In this document: piece after piece, positions 1 through 7,180 of the stretch
Numbering within the stretch: the stretch's first letter is position 1
Layout of the letters: the number at the start of each line of letters is the position of its first letter
Source of the DNA: JAMOAD01 sp023621955
GTDB lineage: Bacteria; Acidobacteriota; Aminicenantia; JAMOAD01
Direction of reading: 5' to 3'
Assembly: GCA_035403085.1 (NCBI GenBank)
Contig: DAONEM010000040.1
Coordinates: 1 to 18,090 of the forward strand
DNA length: 18,090 nt
Notes under the pieces: generated by a model
Told to the model about the DNA's origin: nothing
What the model saw: the letters and a program-made list of their open reading frames with translations, nothing else
Database searches by the model: none
Made by a program: the position numbers and the translations under genes

Positions 1-38
1 AGGTGGGGCTTCGTCCGTTGATACTTTTCCTTCGCCAT
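1..38 (-). CDS. tuf: Elongation factor Tu, N-terminal fragment cut by window edge
   Basis: Only the first 12 codons are present. They read MAKEKYQRTKPHL, the characteristic start of bacterial EF-Tu just before the first beta strand. The gene lies 24 bases downstream of the fusA stop codon, the usual last place of the str operon. A strong ribosome binding site (AGGAGG) sits 9 bases before the ATG, so this gene is expected to be translated efficiently on its own. EF-Tu carries aminoacyl-tRNA to the ribosome in the cytoplasm. The identification rests on very few residues plus gene order, but the two agree well. Confidence 0.85.
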   Translation of the reverse strand, partial: MAKEKYQRTKPH

Positions 39-62
39 GGGTCTATTACCTCCTCTCCTTTT

Positions 63-2144
63 TTACTTTTCGAGATAATCGGGGAGCAATTTTTCCATCC
101 GCTCCCGGTTCAGTTCAAGATAGTGAGAAAATTCCATGATAAAGTTGCCTCTTCCCTGAGTCATAGACCGGAGCGTTGAGGCGTATCCAAACATCTCGGC
201 CAAAGGCACCTCGGCGTCGATCACGGCAAACTTTGATTTCATCTCAAAACGGATCACCTTCGCCTTTCGTGAGTTCAGGTCCCCCATGACATCCCCGACA
301 TAGCTCTCGGGAAGGGTGATCTGAACCTTCATGATCGGCTCAAGGATCACAGGCTTGGCCTTTCTGGCCGCCTCTTTAAAGCCCATGGAACCAGCGACCT
401 TGAAGGCGAGCTCCGAAGAGTCGACTTCGTGGTAGGATCCATCGAAGAGGGTCACCTTGATGTCCACCACAGGGAAACCGGCCAGGATACCGTTATCCAA
501 AGCCTCTCGGATCCCCTGCTCAACGGCGGGTATATATTCCTTCGGGATCACTCCCTTGATAATCTTATCTTCAAAGACAAAGCCTTCGCCCCTCTTGAGA
601 GGCTCCACCTTGATCCAGACATCCCCGTACTGCCCTTTTCCACCGCTCTGTTTGATATAGCGGCCCTGGGCCTCAGAGGGCTGGGTCAGGGTCTCCCTAT
701 AAGCAACTTGGGGGGCGCCGACGTTTGAGAGAACCTTAAACTCACGTTTGATCCTCTCGAGAATAACCTCAAGATGAAGTTCACCCATTCCGGAGATGAC
801 AGTCTGTCCGGTCTGAGCATCCCTCCTGACCTTGAAGGTAGGATCTTCGGTAGAAATCTTGAAAAGCGCAGCCGAGAGCTTGTCGTGATCGGCCTGAGTC
901 TTGGGCTCAACGGCCACGGTCACGACGGGTTCCGGAAACTTGATCGTTTCCAGAAGAACCGGGGCTTCCTTCGTCGCCAGGGTGTCACCGGTTATGGAGG
1001 ACTTGAGGGCAACGGTGGCGCAGATGTCTCCGGCCCTTACCTCTTCCAGCTCCTCCCTCTTGTTGGCATGCATTCTCAGGAGCCTGGCAAGGCGCTCTTT
1101 CTTATCTTTGCCGACGTTAAGTATCGTGTCCCCCGCCTTGATCTTCCCCGAGTAGATCCTCAGGTAGTTCAGTTGCCCGACAAAGGGGTCGGTGACAACC
1201 TTGAAGACCAGAGCCACGAAAGGACCGCTCTCGTTGAGTTGAACGGTGACCTTCTCATCACTCCTGGGATCAGTCCCTTCGACGGGAGGAACATCCCCGG
1301 GAGAGGGAAGGTAGTCGACAATCGCGTCCAGGAGGGCCTGCACGCCCTTATTCTTAAAGCTCGCCCCACAGAGGACGGGAAGGAACTTCATGCCGAGAGT
1401 CCCTTTCCGAATAGCCGCCCTCATCTCTTCGACGGAGATCTCTTCGGAGTTGAGGTATTTCTCCATCAACTTATCATCGACTTCGGCAAGCTTCTCCAGA
1501 AGGTTCGTACGGAGGGTTGCGGCCTTCTCACGAAGGTTTTCGGGGATAGGAACGACGTTGTATTGCGAACCCAGGGCATCGGAATCGTAGACAAAGGCGC
1601 GCTGTCCGATAACGTCCACAGTGCCCGTGAAGGTGTCTTCTTGACCGATCGGAAACTGAAGGATCAAGGGATTGGAATCCAGGCGCTCTTCAATCTCTTC
1701 GGCTACGCGGAAGAAATCGGCCCCCAGACGGTCCATCTTGTTGATGAAGGCGATTCGGGGAACCCGGTAGCGGTCGGCCTGGCGCCAAACCGTTTCGCTC
1801 TGAGCCTCAACACCCTCGACAGCCGAAAAGAGGACGACTCCGCCGTCTAAGACTCTTAGGCTTCGCTCGACCTCGGCCGTAAAATCGACATGGCCTGGAG
1901 TGTCGATGATGTTGATCTGGCAATCGCGCCAGAAGCAGGTTGTTGCAGCGGAGGAGATCGTGATTCCCCTCTCCTGCTCTTGGTCCATGAAGTCCATTAC
2001 GGCGGTTCCCTCATCGACGCTTCCCAACTTGTATGTTTTTCCTGTGTAATAGAGGATCCGCTCCGTGGTTGTGGTTTTCCCGGCATCGATATGGGCCATG
2101 ATGCCGATGTTGCGAATCCTATCGAGGGAGACCTGACCGGACAT
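63..2144 (-). CDS. fusA: Elongation factor G
   Basis: This is the translational GTPase that drives tRNA-mRNA translocation on the ribosome. At 693 residues it is full length for the family. The GTPase motifs are intact: the P-loop AHIDAGKT at residues 17-24, switch I RGITI at 59-63, DTPGHVD at 81-87 and NKMD at 135-138. The rest follows the usual EF-G order of domains II to V. The ATG is 6 bases after the rpsG stop codon. No good Shine-Dalgarno sequence precedes it; the upstream bases are only weakly purine-rich, and a small hairpin in the end of rpsG lies just before it. Translation is therefore probably coupled to rpsG. Long open frames on the opposite strand here are shadows caused by codon bias. 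Confidence 0.98.
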   Translation of the reverse strand: MSGQVSLDRIRNIGIMAHIDAGKTTTTERILYYTGKTYKLGSVDEGTAVMDFMDQEQERGITISSAATTCFWRDCQINIIDTPGHVDFTAEVERSLRVLDGGVVLFSAVEGVEAQSETVWRQADRYRVPRIAFINKMDRLGADFFRVAEEIEERLDSNPLILQFPIGQEDTFTGTVDVIGQRAFVYDSDALGSQYNVVPIPENLREKAATLRTNLLEKLAEVDDKLMEKYLNSEEISVEEMRAAIRKGTLGMKFLPVLCGASFKNKGVQALLDAIVDYLPSPGDVPPVEGTDPRSDEKVTVQLNESGPFVALVFKVVTDPFVGQLNYLRIYSGKIKAGDTILNVGKDKKERLARLLRMHANKREELEEVRAGDICATVALKSSITGDTLATKEAPVLLETIKFPEPVVTVAVEPKTQADHDKLSAALFKISTEDPTFKVRRDAQTGQTVISGMGELHLEVILERIKREFKVLSNVGAPQVAYRETLTQPSEAQGRYIKQSGGKGQYGDVWIKVEPLKRGEGFVFEDKIIKGVIPKEYIPAVEQGIREALDNGILAGFPVVDIKVTLFDGSYHEVDSSELAFKVAGSMGFKEAARKAKPVILEPIMKVQITLPESYVGDVMGDLNSRKAKVIRFEMKSKFAVIDAEVPLAEMFGYASTLRSMTQGRGNFIMEFSHYLELNRERMEKLLPDYLEK

Positions 2145-2150
2145 GGCTTC

Positions 2151-2621
2151 TTACCACTTATAGTGGGCAAAAGCCCGGTTGGCTTCCGCCATTTTGAGGG
2201 TGTCTTCCCTCTTCTTGGCGGCTCCGCCTTTGCTGTTGAAGGCTTCCATCAACTCTGCGGCTAGCTTCTCTTGCATGGACTTGCCGGATCTCTCACGGCT
2301 GTAACGGATGAGCCAACGAAGGGCCAACGACAGCTGCCTACGGGAAGAAACCTCTACAGGAACCTGATAGGTCGCGCCACCGACGCGTCGAGACCGGGTT
2401 TCGATCTCAGGCTTCAGGTTTTCGATGGCCTTGAGGACCACCGCCAACGGGTCTTGGTTCATCTTGTCCTTCATGATGTCCATGGCCCCGTAGACGATCT
2501 TCTGAGCGGTGCTCTTCTTTCCGCTCCACATAATACAGTTGATCAATTTTGCAAGGATCTTGGAGTTATAGAGGGTATCTCCAGGATACTCCCTCACCCT
2601 CGCGGCTTCACGTCTCGACAT
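2151..2621 (-). CDS. rpsG: 30S ribosomal protein S7
   Basis: This encodes a 156-residue primary assembly protein of the 30S head that contacts the E-site and the 3' major domain of 16S rRNA. The N-terminus (MSRREAARVREYPGD) and the internal VGGATYQVPVEV block are classic S7 signatures, and the C-terminus AHYKW matches the common short form. The ATG is preceded by GAGG with a 6-base gap. It sits 12 bases downstream of rpsL, in the normal str operon order. In E. coli S7 is the autogenous repressor of this operon; the sequence alone does not show whether that applies here. Confidence 0.98.
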   Translation of the reverse strand: MSRREAARVREYPGDTLYNSKILAKLINCIMWSGKKSTAQKIVYGAMDIMKDKMNQDPLAVVLKAIENLKPEIETRSRRVGGATYQVPVEVSSRRQLSLALRWLIRYSRERSGKSMQEKLAAELMEAFNSKGGAAKKREDTLKMAEANRAFAHYKW

Positions 2622-2633
2622 CTCTCACCTCGT

Positions 2634-3023
2634 TTATTTGCCGCCGTCTTTTTTCTTGGGCTTCTTAGACCCATACTTGGAACGGGAGCGCATCCTGTTC
2701 TCGGTTCCGGCCAGATCAAGAGTACCACGGATGATGTGGTACTTCACACCGGGAAGGTCCTTCACCCTGCCTCCGCGGACAAGCACCTGATGGTGCTCCT
2801 GGAGGTTGTGACCGATCCCGGGGATATAGGCGGTTACTTCGACTCCGTTCGCCAAACGAACCCTGGCAACCTTTCTCAAAGCCGAGTTCGGCTTCTTCGG
2901 CGTCGTGGTAAAGACCTTCGTGCAGACTCCCTTCTTCTGGGGGTTCTTCTGCAGAGCCGGGGCCTTGCTCTTTCCCTTTACAGCCTTGCGGCCATGTCTG
3001 ATAAGCTGGTTGATGGTGGGCAA
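2634..3023 (-). CDS. rpsL: 30S ribosomal protein S12 (TTG start)
   Basis: S12 is a decoding-centre protein of the small subunit. At 129 residues it carries the universal TTTPKKPNSALRK block (residues 39-51) and the GGRVKDLPG loop (84-92). K43 and K88, the positions mutated in streptomycin-resistant strains, are wild-type lysines. D89, the site methylthiolated by RimO in other bacteria, is present. The conserved start MPTINQ requires a TTG initiation codon at 3023-3021, preceded by a perfect GGAGG six bases upstream. An ATG at 3036 is out of frame and overlaps the ribosome binding site. A basic lysine-rich tail ends the protein. It is the first gene of the str operon. Confidence 0.97.
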   Translation of the reverse strand: MPTINQLIRHGRKAVKGKSKAPALQKNPQKKGVCTKVFTTTPKKPNSALRKVARVRLANGVEVTAYIPGIGHNLQEHHQVLVRGGRVKDLPGVKYHIIRGTLDLAGTENRMRSRSKYGSKKPKKKDGGK

Positions 3024-3069
3024 AACAAACCTCCATTCATAATCTTACAAAAGCATTAAATCTCTCTGT

Positions 3070-3088
3070 TTCTCAGTCTCACTGAGAA
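3070..3088 (-). promoter_or_regulatory. Hairpin or palindrome at the very start of the rpsL leader
   Basis: The 19-base element TTCTCAGTGAGACTGAGAA forms a perfect 8-base-pair stem with a GAG loop. It begins about 2 bases after the predicted transcription start of the str operon. It could protect the 5' end of the mRNA, cause early pausing or serve as an operator. No T tract follows, so it is not an intrinsic terminator. Confidence 0.5.
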
Positions 3089-3096
3089 GTTCTCGA

Positions 3097-3125
3097 ATAA
3101 TAACAAAATTCCCAAGGGTTGTCAA
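3097..3125 (-). promoter_or_regulatory. Promoter of the str operon
   Basis: On the minus strand a perfect -35 box TTGACA (3125-3120) is followed by a 17-base spacer and a -10 box TATTAT (3102-3097). Transcription should begin near 3090, giving an rpsL leader of about 67 bases. This is the strongest sigma-70-type promoter match next to the ribosomal genes. Confidence 0.85.
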
Positions 3126-3185
3126 CACATATCTTCCCCGCCGGAGCCTCTTTAGAGCTTAGCGAGGAGAAGGGAACGGGGTGGA

Positions 3186-4358
3186 TTATACCACGGCTTT
3201 TTGGAGAAAGTCCACAATTCCCGGCAACAAAATCTCTTGGTCATACTTTTCTCGGTAGAGTTTCCGCCCCTTGCAACCCGCCCTGAAAGCCCGGTCAGGC
3301 TTTCGAAGAAGGTCGAGAACAACCCTTTCGAAGTCGAAAAAACCCGAGTAGAAAAATCCGGCGCCGCTCCTCACCAACCTCTCCCGGTAGAGCTCGTTCC
3401 TTCCGTCGACCAAGCACCCCCTCCCGCTTCCCAAGGAGCCGAGGAGCCTGTAGCCGAAAGGGTCCTCGAGAGAGGGGTGGAGGGTGACCATGGCCCCGCT
3501 CAGGGCCTCATCCACCTCCGAAGTCTCCTCAACAACCTTGATCCACTCCGCTTCTATCAGGGGAATCCCCCGGCGTCCCAGAAGGACCAGGCTCAGGTCG
3601 AGGCCGTGCCTCTTATGAAGGTAGAAGAAGTACTTGATCGCCCGGGTGACGCCCTCCTCTTCCAGGCTCCCCCGGTAAAGTATATAGGGCCCCGGGATGG
3701 CATGTTTACGAGCGAACCGCCTCGACCGTCTGAGAACCGGCAAAGAGGGTGTCAGAGGCGGGGTGACCATGAAGGGGACCTTTCCCATGAGTTCCGGGTA
3801 GAGGCGCCCATAGAGAGCCTTCCTACTCTCTCCGAAGAAGACAAGGCCTCGGCTCTGGGCGAGAGCTTCCCGGAAGGTTCTCAGGTTCAGGAGCTCCAGG
3901 GAGTGATCACCGATGAAGAGGACCTTTGGCTTGGAAAGCTTGCGCAGAAGCTCGAAGTTGTTGAAACCGGTGACCCCGAAGAGAAGGAAGAGGTCGAACT
4001 CCTCCTCCCTCTCCAGGAGATGACGGACCATAGCGGGAACAACCGGGCCGGCTTGGCGTAGCCAGATTCCCTCGTCTCTGCGGGAGTAGAGCCCCGAGAA
4101 AAGCCACCGGGTCAAGAGTTGGAAGGAGCGGTACTCCTTCGGCTCCTGAGTGTTGTACCTGTTGATCGTGAAGTCCGATCTCCTGGTCCGACCGGGACGG
4201 TAGAAAGGTTCGTAGGTTCTTTCCCCGATGGCGGTCGTCGTGAAGATCTCCACATCGAAGCCCTGAAGCGTCAAGGCTTTTGCCAGAACGAGCAGGAGAT
4301 CGCTGTCGTCGCGGCCGCCCTCTTCGAGAACCACAGGGGCCACGAGGGCCAACTTCAT
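3186..4358 (-). CDS. GT4-like (GT-B fold) glycosyltransferase with degenerate active-site motif
   Basis: This is a 390-residue soluble protein with the layout of a GT-B glycosyltransferase. The N-terminal Rossmann-like half starts MKLALVAPVV. The C-terminal half carries the HPSLEDPFGYRLLGSLGSG segment, which lines up with the GT4 motif usually written EGFGLPLLEAMACG. The two conserved glutamates of that EX7E motif are replaced by Asp and Gly, so nucleotide-sugar binding may be altered or lost. There is no signal peptide or membrane segment. Its ATG overlaps the stop of the preceding glycosyltransferase gene by 4 bases (ATGA), with GGAGG ten bases upstream. Substrate and product cannot be told from sequence; it probably works with, or duplicates, its neighbour. 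Confidence 0.75.
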   Translation of the reverse strand: MKLALVAPVVLEEGGRDDSDLLLVLAKALTLQGFDVEIFTTTAIGERTYEPFYRPGRTRRSDFTINRYNTQEPKEYRSFQLLTRWLFSGLYSRRDEGIWLRQAGPVVPAMVRHLLEREEEFDLFLLFGVTGFNNFELLRKLSKPKVLFIGDHSLELLNLRTFREALAQSRGLVFFGESRKALYGRLYPELMGKVPFMVTPPLTPSLPVLRRSRRFARKHAIPGPYILYRGSLEEEGVTRAIKYFFYLHKRHGLDLSLVLLGRRGIPLIEAEWIKVVEETSEVDEALSGAMVTLHPSLEDPFGYRLLGSLGSGRGCLVDGRNELYRERLVRSGAGFFYSGFFDFERVVLDLLRKPDRAFRAGCKGRKLYREKYDQEILLPGIVDFLQKAVV

Positions 4359-5428
4359 GAGAGGGTTTCCTCCAGGAGGGAGAGAAACCGCCCTGGGTCG
4401 CTGAGATTCCGAATCTCCTTCACCCTCGCCTGTTGTCCATGGATCAGCCCCTTCCGGAGAGAGTCGTCCTGACGGAGCAGGGAGAGAAGCTCTCCCACCC
4501 GCGCGGGATCCTTCGTCTTCACCCTCATGCCCGCCCCACCCAAAGTCCCCGAGATGGCCGTAGAGTCGTAGGCAACAATGGGCAGGTCGTAGATCATGCT
4601 CTCCACGAGGGGTAGGCAGAAGCCTTCGTGCTCGCTCATGGTGATGAAGAGATCCGCTAGACCGTAATAGCTCAGGAGCTCTTCCTCTGGGAGATGCCCC
4701 GTGAAGATCACGTCCTTGGAAGAGAGAAAGAAGAAGTTCACATAGTCCAGAAGAGCGTGGTAGTACTTCTCGTCGGAACGGCAGTTTCCCACGACGAAGA
4801 GGCGTGCATCGTTATCGATAAACTTCTTATAGTAGAAGAAGATCTTGATGACATCTTCCACTCTCTTGTTGGCCACGACCCTCCCCACCGTGAGAAGGTT
4901 GAAACGCCCGTCCCGAAAGAGCTCCTTGAGAACCGCAACCGGTTCCCGGGAGACATAGCGGGAGTAATCCACCATGAGCGGAAAGACGGCGGTCTTCAGG
5001 AAGCCCGCCTCTTCCAGCTCCCTCCGGTTGTATTCGGAATCCCCCACCGCCAAGGCGGTCACGGTCTTCAGGTACTTGAGCTCCTTGCGCCCATAGTGGC
5101 CGATCCGAAAGAGATCCTTGCGAAACCGGGTGAAGAAGTGGCTGGGGGTAATGTTGTGGTGGATGAGGACCTTCTTCCCCTTGGCGGTCAAGAAAAAGTC
5201 CGTCAAAGGCGAAGGGATGGCGAAGTGGTAGATCTTCACGTCCTCTCTATCCCGGTAGGATGTCAGGGGCTCGGCCTCGGAGGCCAGGGAGGGGTCGACA
5301 GTATAGGCATAGATCTTCGATTCGATCCCCTGGGAGAGGAAGAAACGTTTCAGGCTCAGAGCCTCAAAACCGATGGCGTCCCCGTCGTGAAGGGCGGGAA
5401 GAAATTGGTGGACAGAGCTCAGCCCCAT
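4355..5428 (-). CDS. Family 4-type glycosyltransferase
   Basis: This is a 357-residue cytoplasmic GT-B enzyme. The C-terminal nucleotide-sugar-binding half shows the sequence LLTVGRVVANKRVEDVI followed later by SEHEGFCLPLVES, a complete EX7E motif of retaining GT4 enzymes. A near N-terminal HDGDAIGFEALSLKRFF stretch resembles the acceptor-side start of this family. It overlaps nadK by 10 bases and the next glycosyltransferase by 4, so the two transferases are translationally coupled. The ATG has a purine-rich site (GAGGGAG) about 8 bases upstream. It is likely to add a hexose to a lipid carrier, polysaccharide or small molecule; the exact sugar and acceptor are unknown. Confidence 0.85.
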   Translation of the reverse strand: MGLSSVHQFLPALHDGDAIGFEALSLKRFFLSQGIESKIYAYTVDPSLASEAEPLTSYRDREDVKIYHFAIPSPLTDFFLTAKGKKVLIHHNITPSHFFTRFRKDLFRIGHYGRKELKYLKTVTALAVGDSEYNRRELEEAGFLKTAVFPLMVDYSRYVSREPVAVLKELFRDGRFNLLTVGRVVANKRVEDVIKIFFYYKKFIDNDARLFVVGNCRSDEKYYHALLDYVNFFFLSSKDVIFTGHLPEEELLSYYGLADLFITMSEHEGFCLPLVESMIYDLPIVAYDSTAISGTLGGAGMRVKTKDPARVGELLSLLRQDDSLRKGLIHGQQARVKEIRNLSDPGRFLSLLEETLS

Positions 5429-6243
5429 TTGAGTTTCTCCCTCAGGAGGGCGAAGTAGTCCCGGTCAGGATTCGTGACGACCCGAAGGCGGTGGCGTGAT
5501 TCCGAGACTAGAGCCCTCTTTCCCTTGAGAAGGGAGATTCCGTTCCGGCCGTCGGCGTTGACGGAGACGAGGTTCCCCTCCAGGACCTCCACCTCCACCT
5601 CCGCGCCGGGTGCCAGAACGACCGGACGAAGGGTCAAGGAGTGAGAACAGATCGGGGTGATCACGATGTTTCTCCCTTCAGGTTCCAGGATGGGTCCTCC
5701 GGCGGAGAGGTTGTAAGCCGTCGAACCTGTCGGTGAGGAGACGATCAGGCCGTCGGCGCGCACGACGCAGAACTCCCGTCGGTTCACGACGATCCTGAGA
5801 CGAACCATCTGGAGGTGACTCTCTTTGGTGAAGACCACATCGTTCAGCGCCAACAGGCTCCTCTCCCCCACCCGGGCGTCCAAGAGGCTCCTCTCCTTGA
5901 GGGAGTACCCTCCCGCCGCCAGGGAGTCAAGGTAGAGAAAGAACTCCTCCCTGGTGAACTCGGTCAGAAAGCCCAGGCCTCCACGGTTCACCCCCAAGAG
6001 GGGAACATCGCAGAGAGCGGCCTGAACGGCGGCCTGGAGAAAGGTGCCATCCCCACCCAAGACAACAACCAGATCACTCTCCCGGAAGACCCTCTCTCGA
6101 GCCTCAAGGCTCTCGTCGATTCCCGCTTTGGTGACCAGGATTCCCAAGGCCGAGCACCTCTCCTCGATTCTCTCGCCCCACTCCCCCTCCTGGGAGAGGC
6201 CTGGGCGGAGAAGAAAACCCATCCTCAAGACAGGCGGGTTCAC
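5419..6243 (-). CDS. nadK: NAD kinase (ATP/polyphosphate-NAD kinase family)
   Basis: NadK phosphorylates NAD to NADP in the cytosol and is the only de novo source of NADP. The 274-residue protein has the GGDGT motif at residues 63-67, the substrate-binding ND dyad at 134-135, and DGLIVSSPTGSTAY at 164-177. It starts with GTG at 6243, overlapping the tlyA stop as GTGA. GGGAGG lies seven bases upstream, inside the end of tlyA, which supports this start. The tlyA-nadK order is common in many bacteria. It overlaps the following glycosyltransferase by 10 bases, so the four genes 7013 to 3186 form one coupled operon. Confidence 0.96.
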   Translation of the reverse strand: MNPPVLRMGFLLRPGLSQEGEWGERIEERCSALGILVTKAGIDESLEARERVFRESDLVVVLGGDGTFLQAAVQAALCDVPLLGVNRGGLGFLTEFTREEFFLYLDSLAAGGYSLKERSLLDARVGERSLLALNDVVFTKESHLQMVRLRIVVNRREFCVVRADGLIVSSPTGSTAYNLSAGGPILEPEGRNIVITPICSHSLTLRPVVLAPGAEVEVEVLEGNLVSVNADGRNGISLLKGKRALVSESRHRLRVVTNPDRDYFALLREKLKWG

Positions 6244-7013
6244 TTTGCCACCTCCCGAAGCCGCTCTTCGGAGACCGGTGTCCCCTCCCCTCCGTCAACC
6301 ATATAGAAGAGGTACTCTTGGTTCCCCTTCTGCCCCTTAATGGTCGAGGGGAGAACCCCCTTGAGAAAGAGGCCCAAGGATTTGACCCCTTCGGCGGTTC
6401 CGAGGAGAATCTCCTCCCTGTGTCCGGCATCCCTGACTATCCCCTTGTGGAGCCACTCCCGGCGTCCTTCGAACTGAGGCTTCACCAGGACTAGGTAGTC
6501 GGCCTTGGGAGCCAGAGGCTTGACGGCGGGAAGCACCTTCAACACGGAGATAAAGGAGAGGTCCATGACGACCAGAGAGGGGACGAGGCCCTGGAGATCC
6601 TCTTTTTCAAGGTAACGGGCGTTCTTTTCCACCTTCAAGACCCGGGGATCCTTCATCAAGCGGTAGTGGAGCTGAGAGATGGTGACATCCACATCGATGA
6701 CCCGGGAGGCTCCCCTCTGGAGAAGAAGGTCGGTAAAGCCGCCCGTAGAGGACCCAATATCCAGGGCGGTCCGACCGTTGGGGTCGATCCCGAAACCATC
6801 CAGGGCGGTCTCAAGTTTCAAGGCCCCCCGGCCGACGTAGGGGAGAGGTTGTTCGACCTGGAGGTCGATCTCTTCGTCCACAAGGCTTCCCGCCTTGAGA
6901 TCGCGCCGTCCTCCGGCGGTGACGAGGCCTTCCATGATCAGGCTCTGAGCCCGGCTTCGACTCTCCGCCAGCCCCCTCTCCGTGAGAACAAGATCCAATC
7001 GCTTTTTGACCAT
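6240..7013 (-). CDS. tlyA: TlyA family rRNA (cytidine-2'-O)-methyltransferase
   Basis: The 257-residue protein has an N-terminal S4 RNA-binding domain (about residues 3-60, KKRLDLVLTERGLAESRSRA) joined to an FtsJ/RrmJ-type methyltransferase domain. The SAM-binding motif ALDIGSSTGGFTD is at 83-95. The putative catalytic tetrad K66-D151-K178-E233 is intact. Characterised members 2'-O-methylate cytidines of 16S and 23S rRNA and affect capreomycin sensitivity; the old name hemolysin A is misleading. No Shine-Dalgarno sequence precedes the ATG, and an extended -10 box ends 5 bases before it, suggesting a leaderless message. It is the first gene of an operon with nadK and two glycosyltransferases. 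Confidence 0.94.
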   Translation of the reverse strand: MVKKRLDLVLTERGLAESRSRAQSLIMEGLVTAGGRRDLKAGSLVDEEIDLQVEQPLPYVGRGALKLETALDGFGIDPNGRTALDIGSSTGGFTDLLLQRGASRVIDVDVTISQLHYRLMKDPRVLKVEKNARYLEKEDLQGLVPSLVVMDLSFISVLKVLPAVKPLAPKADYLVLVKPQFEGRREWLHKGIVRDAGHREEILLGTAEGVKSLGLFLKGVLPSTIKGQKGNQEYLFYMVDGGEGTPVSEERLREVAK

Positions 7014-7018
7014 GGGTT

Positions 7019-7027
7019 ATCATACCA
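7019..7027 (-). promoter_or_regulatory. Extended -10 promoter for tlyA, probably leaderless
   Basis: The minus strand reads TGGTATGAT, an extended -10 element (TGnTATnAT), ending at 7019. The expected start of transcription is 7012-7013, at or within one base of the tlyA ATG. No -35 box is visible at 15 to 18 bases upstream. The missing ribosome binding site agrees with a leaderless transcript, but the call rests on one element. Confidence 0.4.
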
Positions 7028-7069
7028 CACTCCCGATCCCCCTAGGCTTTTCGCCTTTTCGGATCCTCA

Positions 7070-7098
7070 TTGAAATCCCTCTTTCCTTCTGATATACT
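7070..7098 (+). promoter_or_regulatory. Promoter of the GT2 glycosyltransferase operon
   Basis: The -35 box TTGAAA (7070-7075), a 17-base spacer and the -10 box TATACT (7093-7098) predict a start near 7105 and a leader of about 76 bases. The leader contains a perfect 10-base palindrome, CCGGCGCCGG, at 7116-7125, just after the start site. A weak purine-rich ribosome binding site (AGAGGG) lies about 6 bases before the ATG. Confidence 0.7.
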
Positions 7099-7180
7099 TT
7101 CCCATTCTCTAATCACCGGCGCCGGGCTTTCGCATCGCCCCCGTCGGAAATGAAGAAAAAGAGGTTGGAAGAGGGTCAAC

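Noticed and set aside
774..1850. A 358-codon plus-strand frame opposite fusA
   Set aside because: Mirror of a highly conserved gene; the sequence has no domain pattern.
2716..3036. Minus-strand frame starting ATG at 3036 in the rpsL leader
   Set aside because: Overlaps rpsL out of frame, and its ATG lies on the rpsL ribosome binding site. The product is not protein-like.
3126..3185. Possible terminator between the glycosyltransferase and rpsL
   Set aside because: Only short imperfect stems (such as CTCT-TT-AGAG) and no T tract on the minus strand.
7116..7125. CCGGCGCCGG palindrome in the GT2 leader as an operator
   Set aside because: Short and GC-only, expected by chance in GC-rich DNA; mentioned only in the promoter entry.
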